This document shows, one piece after another, positions 52,552 through 62,273 of a DNA stretch of 64,000 nucleotides. This DNA comes from Peribacillus frigoritolerans. GTDB taxonomy: Bacteria > Bacillota > Bacilli > Bacillales > DSM-1321. Below the pieces are notes generated by a model, which saw only the letters and a program-made list of their open reading frames with translations, did not search any database and was not told where the DNA came from. The stretch covers positions 4,630,778 through 4,694,777 of the forward strand of contig NZ_KV440950.1 in assembly GCF_001636405.1 (NCBI RefSeq). Direction: 5' to 3'. Numbering within the stretch: position 1 is the first letter of the stretch; each line of letters begins with the position of its first letter. The translations under genes were made by a program, and so were the position numbers.

Positions 52552-53079
52552 TCATTTTTTCATTGTAGCATATGCAGTTGCATACATTTTAAGCTCTTCG
52601 ATCATACCTTCAACAAGTACCGCAGACTCTTCAAATAAACCATCATTTTCGTAATCGAAGCAATGCGGATCCAGAACCAATTGTTTTGCGATCACATTTG
52701 CATAAAGGCTTCGACCCACTGTCCTCATTGAATTCAAGGCATTGATCCCGCCTTTTCCTCCGCCGGAAACAGCCAATAGAGCGACAGGTTTATGCGTGAA
52801 TTGTTCACTGCTTAAAAAATCCAAGGCATTTTTCAAGGCTCCGCTCATGGAACCATGATATTCCGGAGTGGTCAGAATTACGCCATCAGCTTCCTCGATG
52901 CTTTTCCGGAGACTTTGAATCACTTCCAATTGATATTGCTCCCCTTCACCTGAATATAAAGGGATTTCGCTATTGCTTAAATCAATAAGTTCCGCTCCGT
53001 ATTTCTTGGATATGTAGCGTGAGGCAATCCCCGTACGCCCTTGTTTACGTGGTGAACCATTAATGATTACTAATTTCAT
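52552..53079 (-). CDS. azr: NADPH-dependent FMN reductase / azoreductase (Azr)
   Basis: 175 aa flavodoxin-like protein. FMN phosphate site INGSPRKQGRTGIASRYISK; ILTTPEYHGSMSGALKNALD is the isoalloxazine/dimer motif of the NADPH:FMN reductase group; then LLAVSGGGKGGINALNSMRT. It reduces quinones or azo dyes with NADPH through FMN. In B. subtilis azr (yhdA) is next to yhdB and yhdC, as here. Confidence 0.88.
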   Translation of the reverse strand: MKLVIINGSPRKQGRTGIASRYISKKYGAELIDLSNSEIPLYSGEGEQYQLEVIQSLRKSIEEADGVILTTPEYHGSMSGALKNALDFLSSEQFTHKPVALLAVSGGGKGGINALNSMRTVGRSLYANVIAKQLVLDPHCFDYENDGLFEESAVLVEGMIEELKMYATAYATMKK

Positions 53080-53192
53080 GAATTAAAAAACCTCCATTAT
53101 TCCCGTTGTTTTCCGAGATCAGTCGCCAATACAGTATACCAAAACCGAAACGGAATTTCCTAGAATTTTGATTTTTCATTCAACTAAAATTC

Positions 53193-53229
53193 ATAAAAAA
53201 AAACGAAAGACCGAAGAAGTCTTTCGTTT
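53193..53229 (-). terminator. Terminator after pgcA
   Basis: Reverse strand: AAACGAAAGAC-TTCTTCG-GTCTTTCGTTT followed by TTTTTT. Confidence 0.85.
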
Positions 53230-53242
53230 AGCTTTCATACAT

Positions 53243-54973
53243 TTAAACCAATGCTTCAATCTTGCTCATGAAATCTTCCATGACTCCCGATAACTTGGAC
53301 TCAGCTTCTTGCATTGATTTACCTTGGACACCGAAATAGAATTTAATTTTCGGTTCGGTGCCTGAAGGACGCAGGCAAACCCATGTACCATCCTCAAGGA
53401 AATACTTCAATACATTTGATTTCGGAAGCTCGATCAATTCTTCATCATTTGAAAGTAATGTACGCTTCTTGCTGCTTTGGTAATCTTCTTCAATGACTAC
53501 CGGAATGCCAGCTATTCGGGAAGGAGGATTTTGACGGAATTGATTCAATATTCCTTGAATCTGTTTTGCTCCCTCAATGCCCTTTAAAGTCAATGAACGC
53601 AATCCTTCCAAGTAAAAGCCGTACTTTTCAAACACATTCAGCAATCCTTCATATAGTGTCAATCCCTGCTTTTTATAATGGGCACAGACCTCGACAGCAA
53701 GCACTGCAGCTTGAATGGCATCCTTATCACGTGCAAAGTCTTTAATCAGATAACCGTAGCTTTCTTCATATCCGAACAAGAAGCTACTTTCCCCGCTTTC
53801 ATGATACTGATTTATTTTCTCGGCGATGAACTTAAACCCGGTAAGTACATCAACCGTCTTCAAGCCATATGACTCGGCAATCGTCCGCCCGATTTCCGAA
53901 GTGACGATGGTTTTTAAGATGACTCCATTTTGGGGAATATTTCCTTTCTCTTTTTTCTGGGACAGTAAATAGTCCAGGAAAAGTGCACCTGTTTGATTTC
54001 CAGTCAGGACAACATATTGACCCATCTCGTTTTTAACGGCAATTCCAAGCCGATCGGCATCTGGGTCCGTTGCTATCAATAAGTCCGCCTCCACCTTGTT
54101 TCCAAGCTCGATGGCCATTTCAAATGCAGCTGGTTCCTCTGGATTCGGAGACTGAACTGTCGAAAAATCCGGATCCGGCAATTCCTGTTCCTTAACGATA
54201 TGCAAATTTTGATACCCTAAGCTTTGCAGTGCCCGCCTGACGGATTTATTTGCCGTTCCATGAAGCGGCGTAAAGACGATTGACACATCTATTTCCTCGG
54301 CAAGCTGCGGATTCTCGGGAACCGTCAGCAGCTCACGATTATAGGCAGCGTCCAATTCCTCCCCAATCATTTCGATGAGGCCTTGCCCTTTAAGGACTTC
54401 AGCTTCTTCAACCTGAATTTCAAGCTCACTTTCAATGGCATTCACATAGCCGATCACCTGATCCGCTGCTTCCGGCGGCAATTGTGCCCCATCTGACCCA
54501 TAAACCTTGTAACCATTATATTCAGGCGGATTGTGGCTCGCCGTGATGACGATTCCAGCAAAAGCATTCAGCTCGCGAACCGCAAATGACAATTCTGGAG
54601 TTGGACGCAATTCATCGAATAAATAAGCCTTCACCCCAAATGTAGCCAAGGTCTTAGCCGCTTCGAGTGCAAATTCCGGGGACTTATGTCTCGAATCATA
54701 AGCGATCACAGCCCCTCTTCCTTTTGCTTCTTCTCCAAACGAAGAGATATATTGAGCCAACCCAACCGTTGCCTTCCTTACAGTATAAAGATTCATCCGG
54801 TTCGTTCCCGCTCCGATTTCCCCACGCATTCCGCCTGTTCCAAACTCTAAATTTTTATAAAAGGCATCTTCGAGTTGTGCTTCATCCTGCTGCATTTCCT
54901 CAAGGAGGACACGTAATTCCCCATTTAAATTCTGGTACCCTGCCCAAGTAGTGTATAAAGATTTCCAATCCAT
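53243..54973 (-). CDS. pgcA: Alpha-phosphoglucomutase PgcA
   Basis: ATG at 54973 (GGAGGAG, 9-base gap) is favoured over that at 54982, which the ribosome site nearly touches; 576 aa. It has the phosphohexomutase domains in order: active-site serine loop [20 protein letters not shown], metal loop [15 protein letters not shown], sugar-binding loop [19 protein letters not shown], and phosphate-binding end [16 protein letters not shown]. It interconverts glucose 1- and 6-phosphate for UDP-glucose, teichoic acid and glycolipid synthesis. Its place between azr and yhcX agrees with the B. subtilis yhc-yhd region. Confidence 0.95.
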   Translation of the reverse strand: MDWKSLYTTWAGYQNLNGELRVLLEEMQQDEAQLEDAFYKNLEFGTGGMRGEIGAGTNRMNLYTVRKATVGLAQYISSFGEEAKGRGAVIAYDSRHKSPEFALEAAKTLATFGVKAYLFDELRPTPELSFAVRELNAFAGIVITASHNPPEYNGYKVYGSDGAQLPPEAADQVIGYVNAIESELEIQVEEAEVLKGQGLIEMIGEELDAAYNRELLTVPENPQLAEEIDVSIVFTPLHGTANKSVRRALQSLGYQNLHIVKEQELPDPDFSTVQSPNPEEPAAFEMAIELGNKVEADLLIATDPDADRLGIAVKNEMGQYVVLTGNQTGALFLDYLLSQKKEKGNIPQNGVILKTIVTSEIGRTIAESYGLKTVDVLTGFKFIAEKINQYHESGESSFLFGYEESYGYLIKDFARDKDAIQAAVLAVEVCAHYKKQGLTLYEGLLNVFEKYGFYLEGLRSLTLKGIEGAKQIQGILNQFRQNPPSRIAGIPVVIEEDYQSSKKRTLLSNDEELIELPKSNVLKYFLEDGTWVCLRPSGTEPKIKFYFGVQGKSMQEAESKLSGVMEDFMSKIEALV

Positions 54974-55069
54974 CTCCAACATCTCCTCCCAAACGCCTTA
55001 TTTGTAATTATTATGTATCTGCCTTACATATACAAAATTATCATATTTATTCCAATAAATGAAGTAAAG

Positions 55070-55115
55070 GCTCGTAATGAAAAGAACCTAATCCAGTGTT
55101 CTTCACATCACGAGC
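55070..55115 (-). terminator. Imperfect hairpin after yhcX
   Basis: GCTCGTAATG and CATCACGAGC form the outer stem, with AGAAC/GTTCT inside. A CTTTACTTC tail follows on the reverse strand. Weak terminator candidate. Confidence 0.4.
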
Positions 55116-55129
55116 TGTTTTCTTCCTAT

Positions 55130-56677
55130 TTATTTCCCGCCATCTTTGTAATGCAGATGGTAAATATCATGACGGCGATCTTTCAATTGCTTTACAGTAC
55201 CGGACTGACGCTCCCGCCTTAAGATCTCCAAGTCGACATCGCCAATCAGGACCATCTCAAGGTTCGGGCTGGTTTCCCCGACTATGCCGTCACGTGCAAA
55301 TTCGAAATCCGAAGGAGAGAAGATTCCCGATTGGGCATATTGGATATCCATATTTTCCGTTTGCGGGAGATTTCCAACCGTTCCGGAAATGACGGTATAA
55401 ATTTGGTTTTCCACGGCACGGGCCTGGGCACAATAGCGAACTCGCAGGTAGCCTTGCCTGTCTTCAGTACAAAAGGGAGTGAATATGATTTTGGCTCCCA
55501 TGTCGGTAGCAATCCGGGCGAGTTCCGGGAACTCAATATCATAACAAATTTGTATGGCGATCTTACCACAATCCGTATCAAAGACACGAACGCGGTCTCC
55601 TGCGTTAATACCCCACCATTTTCTTTCATTCGGGGTAATATGAATTTTATATTGCTTTTCAATCGTCCCATCGCGACGGAATAAATAAGCGATATTATAG
55701 ATATTATCATCATCTTCTTTAACGAAATGGGAACCGCCGATGATATTGACGTTATACCTTACAGCTAAAGTGGTAAACAATTCAATGTACTGCTCCGTGA
55801 AATCCGACAGTTTCCTGACAGCCAAGCTTGGTGATCTTTCATTCAAGAAAGACATCAGCTGGGTTGTGAACAATTCCGGGAACACGGCGAAATCCGCATT
55901 GGCATCCGAAGCAACGTCGGTGAAATACTCGACTTGGTTAGCGAAGTCATCGAATGAATCGATTTTACGCAGCATGTATTGCACGACGCAAATCCGTACC
56001 GGTTCCGATGTTTTATAATAACGTTTTGTTTTCGGCTGATAATCAACGTTATTCCACTCCATGAGCGTAGCATACTTATTGGATTGCAGATCGTCCGGCA
56101 AATAATTCGGATTGATCCTCATAAGCGTGAACCCATTTAAAAGCTGGAACGAAAGAACCGGATCATATATTTTGTGCAATTGAACTTCCTTCACATACTC
56201 CCTTGGTAACAGTTCCTCCGCATGTTTATGGTAATTGGGGATCCTGCCCCCGATAATGATGCTTTTTAAATTCAATTGGGCAACAAGTTCTTTCCTTGAA
56301 TCATATAGTCTTTGACCAATTTTCATCCTGCGGAACTCAGGATGGACCATGACCTCGATTCCATATAAATTATAACCGTCCGGATTATGATTCGTGATGT
56401 ACCCATTATCGGTTACATCATCCCATGTATGGCGGTCATCATATTCGTCAAAATTAATAATGAGGCTGGAACATGAGCCAATCACTTTTCCATCATATTC
56501 AGCCACAAACTGCCCTTCTGGAAAAATTGCCAGATGGCTCTCAAGCTGATCTCGCTTCCAGGGAACCATTCCCGGAAAGCAACTCGACTGCAAAGCAATT
56601 ATTTCATCTATGTCTCCTAGCCTCATATTACGTATTTCCATTATTTTTTCATATTTATGCAGGTCCAAATTAGGCAT
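55130..56677 (-). CDS. yhcX: YhcX-like GNAT and carbon-nitrogen hydrolase fusion
   Basis: 515 aa, the length of B. subtilis YhcX. Residues about 15-200 form a GNAT domain (MEIRNMRLGDIDEIIALQSS, the CoA site VHPEFRRMKIGQRLYDSRKE); residues about 225-505 form a nitrilase-fold domain with Glu (FAVFPELFTTQLMSF), Lys (YKIHITPNERKWWG) and Cys (AIQICYDIEFPELARIATDM). The fusion couples an acyltransferase with an amidase, perhaps for repair or turnover of an acylated amine; the substrate is unknown. GAGGAAA precedes the ATG. Confidence 0.9.
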   Translation of the reverse strand: MPNLDLHKYEKIMEIRNMRLGDIDEIIALQSSCFPGMVPWKRDQLESHLAIFPEGQFVAEYDGKVIGSCSSLIINFDEYDDRHTWDDVTDNGYITNHNPDGYNLYGIEVMVHPEFRRMKIGQRLYDSRKELVAQLNLKSIIIGGRIPNYHKHAEELLPREYVKEVQLHKIYDPVLSFQLLNGFTLMRINPNYLPDDLQSNKYATLMEWNNVDYQPKTKRYYKTSEPVRICVVQYMLRKIDSFDDFANQVEYFTDVASDANADFAVFPELFTTQLMSFLNERSPSLAVRKLSDFTEQYIELFTTLAVRYNVNIIGGSHFVKEDDDNIYNIAYLFRRDGTIEKQYKIHITPNERKWWGINAGDRVRVFDTDCGKIAIQICYDIEFPELARIATDMGAKIIFTPFCTEDRQGYLRVRYCAQARAVENQIYTVISGTVGNLPQTENMDIQYAQSGIFSPSDFEFARDGIVGETSPNLEMVLIGDVDLEILRRERQSGTVKQLKDRRHDIYHLHYKDGGK

Positions 56678-56867
56678 TTTCCTCAGACTCCTTTAATCTC
56701 TTCCATAAGAATTATACCCCTTATTCAAAAATTAAAACAACCGAACCTACCCATTGATTTCAAATAATAACATTCTGAATGTCCGTTAAAAGAATATATA
56801 TTTTACAGACGCGGTCCTTACATACTATACTTTTCATGAGAGTAAAAAGAGATGGGGAAGAGGAACC

Positions 56868-57290
56868 ATGAACAATACAAAACGCAGTGTGGAAAACTTA
56901 TTATTTGCAGCCTGGGCTGCTTCCATCATTGCGATGTTTGGAAGCTTATATTTTTCTGAAATTAAGCAATACGAACCTTGTGCACTCTGTTGGTATCAGC
57001 GGATCATCATGTATCCTTTTACGATCATATCAGGAATTGCAATCATTCGAAAAGATTATTGGATCAGTTTTTATACCATGATATCGTCCGCTATCGGTGC
57101 ATTCATTTCCACGTACCATTACTTGATACAAAAGGATTCATTCTTTCCCGACCACCCCCTTGCATGAGAAGGGTTCCAGGTACAGGACAATATATAAACG
57201 TATTGGTTTCATCACCATCACGTTCTAGCCTTGACTGCATTCGTCATTATTTTTACATCGTATGGACAAGATCCAAGGAGGTTGCAGCTT
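56868..57290 (+). pseudogene. bdbC: Disulfide oxidoreductase BdbC, multiply frameshifted
   Basis: The intact first 99 codons carry helices and the first redox pair Cys38-Ala-Leu-Cys41 (EPCALCWYQRIIMYPF), then HYLIQKDSFFPDHP. After that the frame shifts at CCACCCCCTTGC (about 57149-57156); the restored frame reads PCMRRVPGTGQYIN, where family members have VPC, so a Cys of the second pair is replaced by Gly. Two more one-base losses (near 57209 and 57230) are needed to follow GFITITFLALTAFVII. BdbC normally passes disulfides to BdbD-type partners at the membrane. Several lesions together mean the gene is dead. Confidence 0.75.
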
Positions 57291-57291
57291 A

Positions 57292-57762
57292 ATGAAGAAA
57301 ATGGCTATATTTTTAGTGATAATCGTCGCCCTTTTTGTCCTGCTGAGCGTTTTTACAAACATGAAAAAAGAAGAAAAATCAAAAGGAAATCCATACGGCA
57401 AGGATAAGCTTAAACCCGCTACCGTCGATCAGCTGGATGACCCCAATTATCAAAATTTGATTCTTCCTGTAGAGTTGGAGCAGGACCTCCAAGATAGTAA
57501 AGACGTGACCGTTTATTTCTATAGTCCTACGAACTCAATCAGTCAAAAAACCACACCAGTCGTGGCACCTTTGGCAGAGAAATTGGGTATTGATCTTGTT
57601 CAATTCAATCTTTTGGAGTTTGAACAAGGATGGAGCGACTATGGCATCAAAAAGACCCCGACCATCGTCCACTATAAAAATGGGGAAGAACAAGAACGAA
57701 TCGTCGGATTTAAAGATGAAGGAACGTTCGAGAAATGGTTCGAGGACCACGATATTAATTAA
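57292..57762 (+). CDS. Membrane-anchored thioredoxin-fold protein lacking its CxxC
   Basis: ATG at 57292 (AAGGAGG, 10-base gap) gives 156 aa; the ATG at 57262 has no site. An N-terminal helix (MAIFLVIIVALFVLLSVFTN) anchors it outside the membrane. The thioredoxin fold is clear: VTVYFYSPTNSISQKTTPVV, LAEKLGIDLVQFNLLEFEQG and the cis-proline loop GIKKTPTIVHYKNGEE. At the active site, where relatives have CxxC after YSPT, it has Asn81-Ser-Ile-Ser84, so it cannot do thiol chemistry. Its frame begins at the end of the bdbC remnant. It may be a decayed partner of BdbC or have a binding role. Confidence 0.8.
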   Translation: MKKMAIFLVIIVALFVLLSVFTNMKKEEKSKGNPYGKDKLKPATVDQLDDPNYQNLILPVELEQDLQDSKDVTVYFYSPTNSISQKTTPVVAPLAEKLGIDLVQFNLLEFEQGWSDYGIKKTPTIVHYKNGEEQERIVGFKDEGTFEKWFEDHDIN

Positions 57763-57768
57763 GGATGA

Positions 57769-57828
57769 AAAAATGAGCCGGCCCTAACGGAAATGCTTCT
57801 CCCGTTATAGCCGGCTCATTTTTTTTGC
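57769..57828. terminator. Bidirectional two-tier terminator
   Basis: Outer stem AAATGAGCCGGC/GCCGGCTCATTT and inner stem AACGG/CCGTT, with TTTTTTTT on the right and A-rich sequence on the left. It serves both the thioredoxin-fold gene and yhcU. Confidence 0.8.
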
Positions 57829-57829
57829 C

Positions 57830-58237
57830 TTATACTAAATATTGATTCGCCACCTGGATGTCCATCATCTGCATATCATTATTCGCTTCAAGGTTTATAC
57901 TTGAAAAATGGTCATAATAAAAGGGGAAGAATATTCCGCATTCATTCAATAGAGTGATGTTATGTTGGAACAATTCTTCAGACTTAGGTTCCATCACCCT
58001 CTTTTGTTTTTCTAATATCGACATAAGGACTTGAAGACATGTCATTACTTGAAATGCGTCTCTTAATGTTGCCAAGTAAGTAACAGAACTTTGATTGGGC
58101 TCTAAAACGCCAATCTCACGAAAATGAAGGATTTCACTTTCCGTAAAGTACTTTGGAAATACAGATTCGTAGAAACGAGACACGAGACTCGCTATTTCTT
58201 GCTCTTGTTCTTCCGTTGAAGAAAAGACCGTCTTCAC
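57830..58237 (-). CDS. yhcU: YhcU-like protein (DUF5365)
   Basis: GTG at 58237 is the probable start (AAAGGTGG, 8-base gap), giving 135 aa; an upstream GTG at 58249 lies inside the ribosome-site region. It reads VKTVFSSTEEQEQEIASLVS, FYESVFPKYFTESEILHFRE, VTYLATLRDAFQVMTCLQVL. Helical, soluble, without recognised catalytic motifs; function unknown. It is placed next to yhcT, as in B. subtilis. Confidence 0.75.
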   Translation of the reverse strand: MKTVFSSTEEQEQEIASLVSRFYESVFPKYFTESEILHFREIGVLEPNQSSVTYLATLRDAFQVMTCLQVLMSILEKQKRVMEPKSEELFQHNITLLNECGIFFPFYYDHFSSINLEANNDMQMMDIQVANQYLV

Positions 58238-58469
58238 TAAAAAAACCACCTTTTTTCAGATCCGTTAGACCTATCTATTATATGTATATTCTAGGACAAG
58301 GGATTTCTTTCCCCCTAGAATAACATAAATTTTGTAAAAAATATGTGGTAATTTCCACCACTGAAAATCTTAGCAATAGGCCCAAGGTTACTTTTTTACA
58401 CCATTTCCATAATTATTATAGATTTTTTTCATTTAAGCACAACCAAACGAGTCGAAAGTAGGAGTTAAA

Positions 58470-59381
58470 TTGGAAAATTTCAAAATAACTAACCAACATT
58501 TAATAATTGATGTACTCCAAAGTTGGAATGGATTAACATTGGAAAAGCTTTTCAGGGAGCGTTGGAAGGCCCCGAAAAAATTAGTGCATGAATGGAGGAT
58601 GAGTAAAGAAGTGTCAATGAACGGGAACTACGTCACCTGGTCAACTATCCTCAATGAAGGAGATACGATCAGCATCCCCTTATTGGATCACGCTGAAAAT
58701 GAAACAGTTCAAGCCATAGACTTAGGAATTACCATCTTATATGAAGATGATGTGTTGTTGATAGCCAATAAGCCGGCTGGAATGGAAACCCACCCTTCTC
58801 AACCGGGTGATGCACACTCCCTCCTCAATGGAGTCGCGCACCATCTTCAAAAAACCAGCCAGACCTGTATGATCAAGCATATTCATAGGCTTGATAAAGA
58901 TACCACCGGTGCGGTCCTTTTTGCCAAGAACCGCCTCATTGGGTCCATGCTGGATAGAATGTTGGAAGAAAGGGAAATCAAGCGGACTTACCTAGCTTTA
59001 GTCGAAGGAAACATTAAAAAGGATGAAGGAGAAATCAAAGAAAAAATTGGACGTGACCGCCACCATGCCACTAGACGAAGGGTTTCCCCTACTGGCCAGA
59101 CGGCAGTCACCCATTATCGGGTGCTTAACCGTGATTCCAAGAAAAACTTGACCCTCGTCAGCTGCACCCTGGAAAGCGGCCGAACCCACCAGATTAGGGT
59201 GCATTTCAGTCATTTGAATCATCCCTTGGCCGGAGATACATTGTATGGCGGAAAAAAGACATTTCCACGTCAAGCCCTGCATGCAAGGAAAATCGAATTC
59301 ATCCATCCCATTTCAGAAGAAAAAATGATCGTTGAAGCTCCTTTCATTGATAGACCTGAAATATTCGATGTTCACATATAA
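58470..59381 (+). CDS. yhcT: RluA family RNA pseudouridine synthase (YhcT-like)
   Basis: TTG start at 58470 with AGGAG upstream; 303 aa. An S4-like N-terminal region (about residues 10-75) precedes the catalytic domain: VLLIANKPAGMETHPSQPGD, the catalytic Asp in HRLDKDTTGAVLFAK, VSPTGQTAVTHYRVL and LESGRTHQIRVHFSHLNHPL AGD. It converts uridines to pseudouridine in rRNA or tRNA; the site is unknown. It is a single gene, divergent from yhcU, followed by a strong hairpin. Confidence 0.9.
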   Translation: MENFKITNQHLIIDVLQSWNGLTLEKLFRERWKAPKKLVHEWRMSKEVSMNGNYVTWSTILNEGDTISIPLLDHAENETVQAIDLGITILYEDDVLLIANKPAGMETHPSQPGDAHSLLNGVAHHLQKTSQTCMIKHIHRLDKDTTGAVLFAKNRLIGSMLDRMLEEREIKRTYLALVEGNIKKDEGEIKEKIGRDRHHATRRRVSPTGQTAVTHYRVLNRDSKKNLTLVSCTLESGRTHQIRVHFSHLNHPLAGDTLYGGKKTFPRQALHARKIEFIHPISEEKMIVEAPFIDRPEIFDVHI

Positions 59382-59392
59382 TCCAAACAGAA

Positions 59393-59425
59393 AACACCGT
59401 TCCATTTCGGAACGGTGTTCATTCA
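59393..59425 (+). terminator. Terminator after yhcT
   Basis: AACACCGTTCC-ATTTC-GGAACGGTGTT followed by CATTCAATTT. Perfect 11-bp stem. Confidence 0.75.
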
Positions 59426-60180
59426 ATTTCTTCATGAAAGCGAAATTGTTCCTCATATTTTTGTGCACCAGCGGACGGATTATATATCAATTTTAATTTT
59501 ATTTTCGCATTTTTTTATTATTTATTTTACGTAAAAAAGATTAGCAACCTTTAAAATTTAATGGCTGATAAGCTAAAGTTTATTTATTACTAATGAATGA
59601 AATCCGTCTGGTATAGGTTATCAGAATTTCTCCTTAGGGAATTATCACAATGGAAATTCAATGTATCTTCTGCGTACAGCACAAGAAAAATTATTCTCCC
59701 TGGTATGACTACTATAGAAAGGCTTTTTGGAAAACTCGTCAGCGAGTAAATCATTGACTTGTACTCTTTCCAAAGGGCAAAAACAAAAGTTAGATATACT
59801 TATAGAACCTTTGTAGACAAGAAAAACCCCTTAGCATGGCTGTGGGAACTTCCCGGCTACTCTTCACCAGTATTTCTATAATTTTATGCGCCGATATTTC
59901 CCCCATGATCATCCGTTATCTTTAATTGTTTAATGAATTAAAATATTTTTGTATGCGCATTCAATATCACAATTAGTATTATGCAAAAAAATTCTAAGCG
60001 CTTTATTACTTTTTAAAAAAGAAAAACAAGCTATTTGTAGTTTCTTGAATTATGACAATATATTGAATTTTCAAAATACGAATGCTACTATTATAATGGT
60101 TATACTCCGAGGTAAGGGTTAAAATTGCTATTCAACCATTTATTTGAAATAAAATACTACTATATTAAAGGAGTGGAATT
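59426..60180. other. Gene-free spacer upstream of the M20/DUF3100 operon
   Basis: AT-rich. It holds TATAAT at 60092 with no well-spaced -35, and AAGCGCTTT near 59997, a cre-like core lacking the outer TG. The ribosome site AAAGGAG lies before 60181. No coding frame was seen. Confidence 0.4.
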
Positions 60181-61389
60181 ATGGATCAATTATTTAAAGG
60201 ATTAGATGATATTTATAACGAAATCGTCGATATTCGACGCCATCTCCATCAACATCCTGAGCTCTCTTTTGAAGAAGTGAATACGGCAAATTATATTGCA
60301 GCTTATCATGAAAAACTTGGGCATAGAGTACGCAAAAGGGTTGGAGGAAATGGGGTCTTAGCTTATCTAGAAGGAGATAAACCCGGGCCGACGGTTGCTG
60401 TACGGGCAGATTTTGATGCACTTCCGATCCATGAACAAACGGAAGTTCCGTTTAAATCAGTTAATGAAGGTGTCATGCATGCATGTGGCCATGATGGGCA
60501 TACTGCAACATTATTAGGCCTTGCAAAGGTTCTAAATGGCATGAAGTCGGAAATTGAAGGGACAGTTGTTTTTCTCCATCAACATGCCGAAGAACTTCCT
60601 CCAGGTGGAGCAATTGCTATGATAGAGGATGGATGCCTGGATGGGGTTGATGTAATTTTTGGAACGCATTTACAGGCACAGATGCCTTTAGGTGAAATTG
60701 GTTATCGGACAGGCCCTCTTCAAGCAGCACCTGATCGTTTTGATATAACAATTCAGGGTAAAGGCGGACATGGCGCTGCTCCTCATGAAACAAAGGATAG
60801 TATAGTAATTGGAGGACAGCTAATAGGTAATCTGCAACAAATTGTTAGCCGGAAAGTAGATCCATTAGAATCTGCTGTTGTATCTGTTTGTGCTTTTGAA
60901 GCAAAAAATCCTTACAATGTTATTGCAGATACAGCTACTTTAACTGGTACAGTTCGAACATTTAAAGAAGAGATTCGTAATTTTATAGAAAAAGAAATTG
61001 AAAGAGTCGTTAAGGGAACATGTATTGTATCAGATGCAACATATGACTATAAGTATATGAGAGGATATCCGACGACAGTTAACCACAAGGAGGAGACTGA
61101 ATTCGTTGCGAAATTGGCTCACTCAGTACCTGGGGTTGAATCTGTTAAAGAAACCCCACCTATTATGGGTGGTGAAGACTTTTCCTATTATTTAGAAAAG
61201 GTAAAAGGAACATTCTTTTTCACAGGAGCAAAAAATCCTGATTGGGAACAAGCCTATCCACATCATCATCCAAAGTTTGACATCGATGAACGCTCGTTAT
61301 TAATCGCTGCGAAAACTCTTGGGGTAGCGACATTACAATACATGAAGAATAGTTCAAAAACTTTATCATCACAACAAGTAACCAAATAG
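60181..61389 (+). CDS. M20 family N-acyl-amino acid/aminobenzoyl-type amidohydrolase
   Basis: 402 aa. Metal sites: VAVRADFDALPIHE, HACGHDGHTATLLGLAKV, LHQHAEELPPGGA (where most relatives have QPAEE), and GGEDFSYYLE near the end. The dimerisation domain has GKGGHGAAPHETKDSIVIGG. These enzymes cleave the amide of N-acetyl- or aminobenzoyl-amino acids. AAAGGAG precedes the ATG. It is followed by two membrane-protein genes that probably import or export its substrate or product. It is distinct from the M20 enzyme at 46770-47924. Confidence 0.88.
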   Translation: MDQLFKGLDDIYNEIVDIRRHLHQHPELSFEEVNTANYIAAYHEKLGHRVRKRVGGNGVLAYLEGDKPGPTVAVRADFDALPIHEQTEVPFKSVNEGVMHACGHDGHTATLLGLAKVLNGMKSEIEGTVVFLHQHAEELPPGGAIAMIEDGCLDGVDVIFGTHLQAQMPLGEIGYRTGPLQAAPDRFDITIQGKGGHGAAPHETKDSIVIGGQLIGNLQQIVSRKVDPLESAVVSVCAFEAKNPYNVIADTATLTGTVRTFKEEIRNFIEKEIERVVKGTCIVSDATYDYKYMRGYPTTVNHKEETEFVAKLAHSVPGVESVKETPPIMGGEDFSYYLEKVKGTFFFTGAKNPDWEQAYPHHHPKFDIDERSLLIAAKTLGVATLQYMKNSSKTLSSQQVTK

Positions 61390-61396
61390 GTGAAAT

Positions 61397-61425
61397 TTAG
61401 GGGCCTATTTGTATTTGGCCCCTAA
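61397..61425 (+). other. Intercistronic hairpin
   Basis: TTAGGGGCC and GGCCCCTAA form a perfect 9-bp stem between the M20 and DUF3100 genes, without a T-run. It may act as a partial terminator or processing site. Confidence 0.5.
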
Positions 61426-61457
61426 TTCAAGACCAAAAATCAAAGGGGATGGTAAAG

Positions 61458-62270
61458 ATGACGATTGAAACACAAAAACTTTGGAAAGATTGGCGAGTAC
61501 ATGCCACCGTCTTTGCTATCGTATTACTGTCTGAAACGATTGGTACACACGAAATTCCGTTAGGACCAGGAGTTATTTTATTATTACCAATGCTTTATGC
61601 AGTTATAATTGGAATTTCTTTATTCTTCACACCACTTGTTAAGGAAAAGCAATCCAAAAGTGCTGAATCACTTGTTTTTATATCGGTTACATTACTTATT
61701 GCGAAGTTTGGGGTACAAGCAGGGCCAGCCTTGCCTCTGTTAATTGAAGCAGGACCTGCACTACTCCTTCAAGAAATAGGAAATCTCGGCACCATTTTTC
61801 TGGCCCTTCCAGTTGCAGTTTTACTAGGATTGAAACGAGAATCTATCGGAATGACACACTCTATTGGACGTGAGCCCAATGTCGCTTTAATTACTGATAA
61901 ATACGGTTTTTCCTCACCAGAAGGCCGTGGAGTTATGGCTGTATACATATTTGGTACCGTTTTTGGCGCTATATTTATGGGATTAATATCTGGATTGTTA
62001 GCAACTGTTACGCCCATTCATCCATTATCCTTTGCAATGGCAACAGGAATAGGAAGTGGAAGTATGGCAGCTGCTGCATTAGGTCCTCTAGTTACGGCGT
62101 TTCCAGAAATGAAAGATCAAATTATTGCTTTTTCAGGTGCAAGTAATCTTGCGACATCTGTAACAGGTTTATATGTGAGTATTTTTATTGCTTTGCCATT
62201 AACAGAAAAACTCTATGGATGGATGACAAAAAGAAAAAGTAAAAATATGAAATCGAATGTGGGGGTGTAA
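61458..62270 (+). CDS. DUF3100 family membrane protein
   Basis: ATG at 61458 (AAGGGG, 9-base gap) gives 270 aa; the ATG at 61449 lies in the ribosome site. About eight helices; DUF3100 landmarks are HEIPLGPGVILLLPMLYAVI, VQAGPALPLLIEAGPALLLQ, SIGREPNVALITDKYGFSSP and GIGSGSMAAAALGPLVTAFP. It resembles one half of a sodium-pump-like or LrgB/LysO-like carrier. The next gene encodes a second small membrane protein, likely its partner. Role inferred from the operon with an M20 amidohydrolase. Confidence 0.8.
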   Translation: MTIETQKLWKDWRVHATVFAIVLLSETIGTHEIPLGPGVILLLPMLYAVIIGISLFFTPLVKEKQSKSAESLVFISVTLLIAKFGVQAGPALPLLIEAGPALLLQEIGNLGTIFLALPVAVLLGLKRESIGMTHSIGREPNVALITDKYGFSSPEGRGVMAVYIFGTVFGAIFMGLISGLLATVTPIHPLSFAMATGIGSGSMAAAALGPLVTAFPEMKDQIIAFSGASNLATSVTGLYVSIFIALPLTEKLYGWMTKRKSKNMKSNVGV

Positions 62271-62273
62271 CCA

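Noticed and set aside
59993..60004. cre-like AAGCGCTTT upstream of the M20 operon
   Set aside because: Only the central core fits; the outer TG and CA of the cre consensus are missing.
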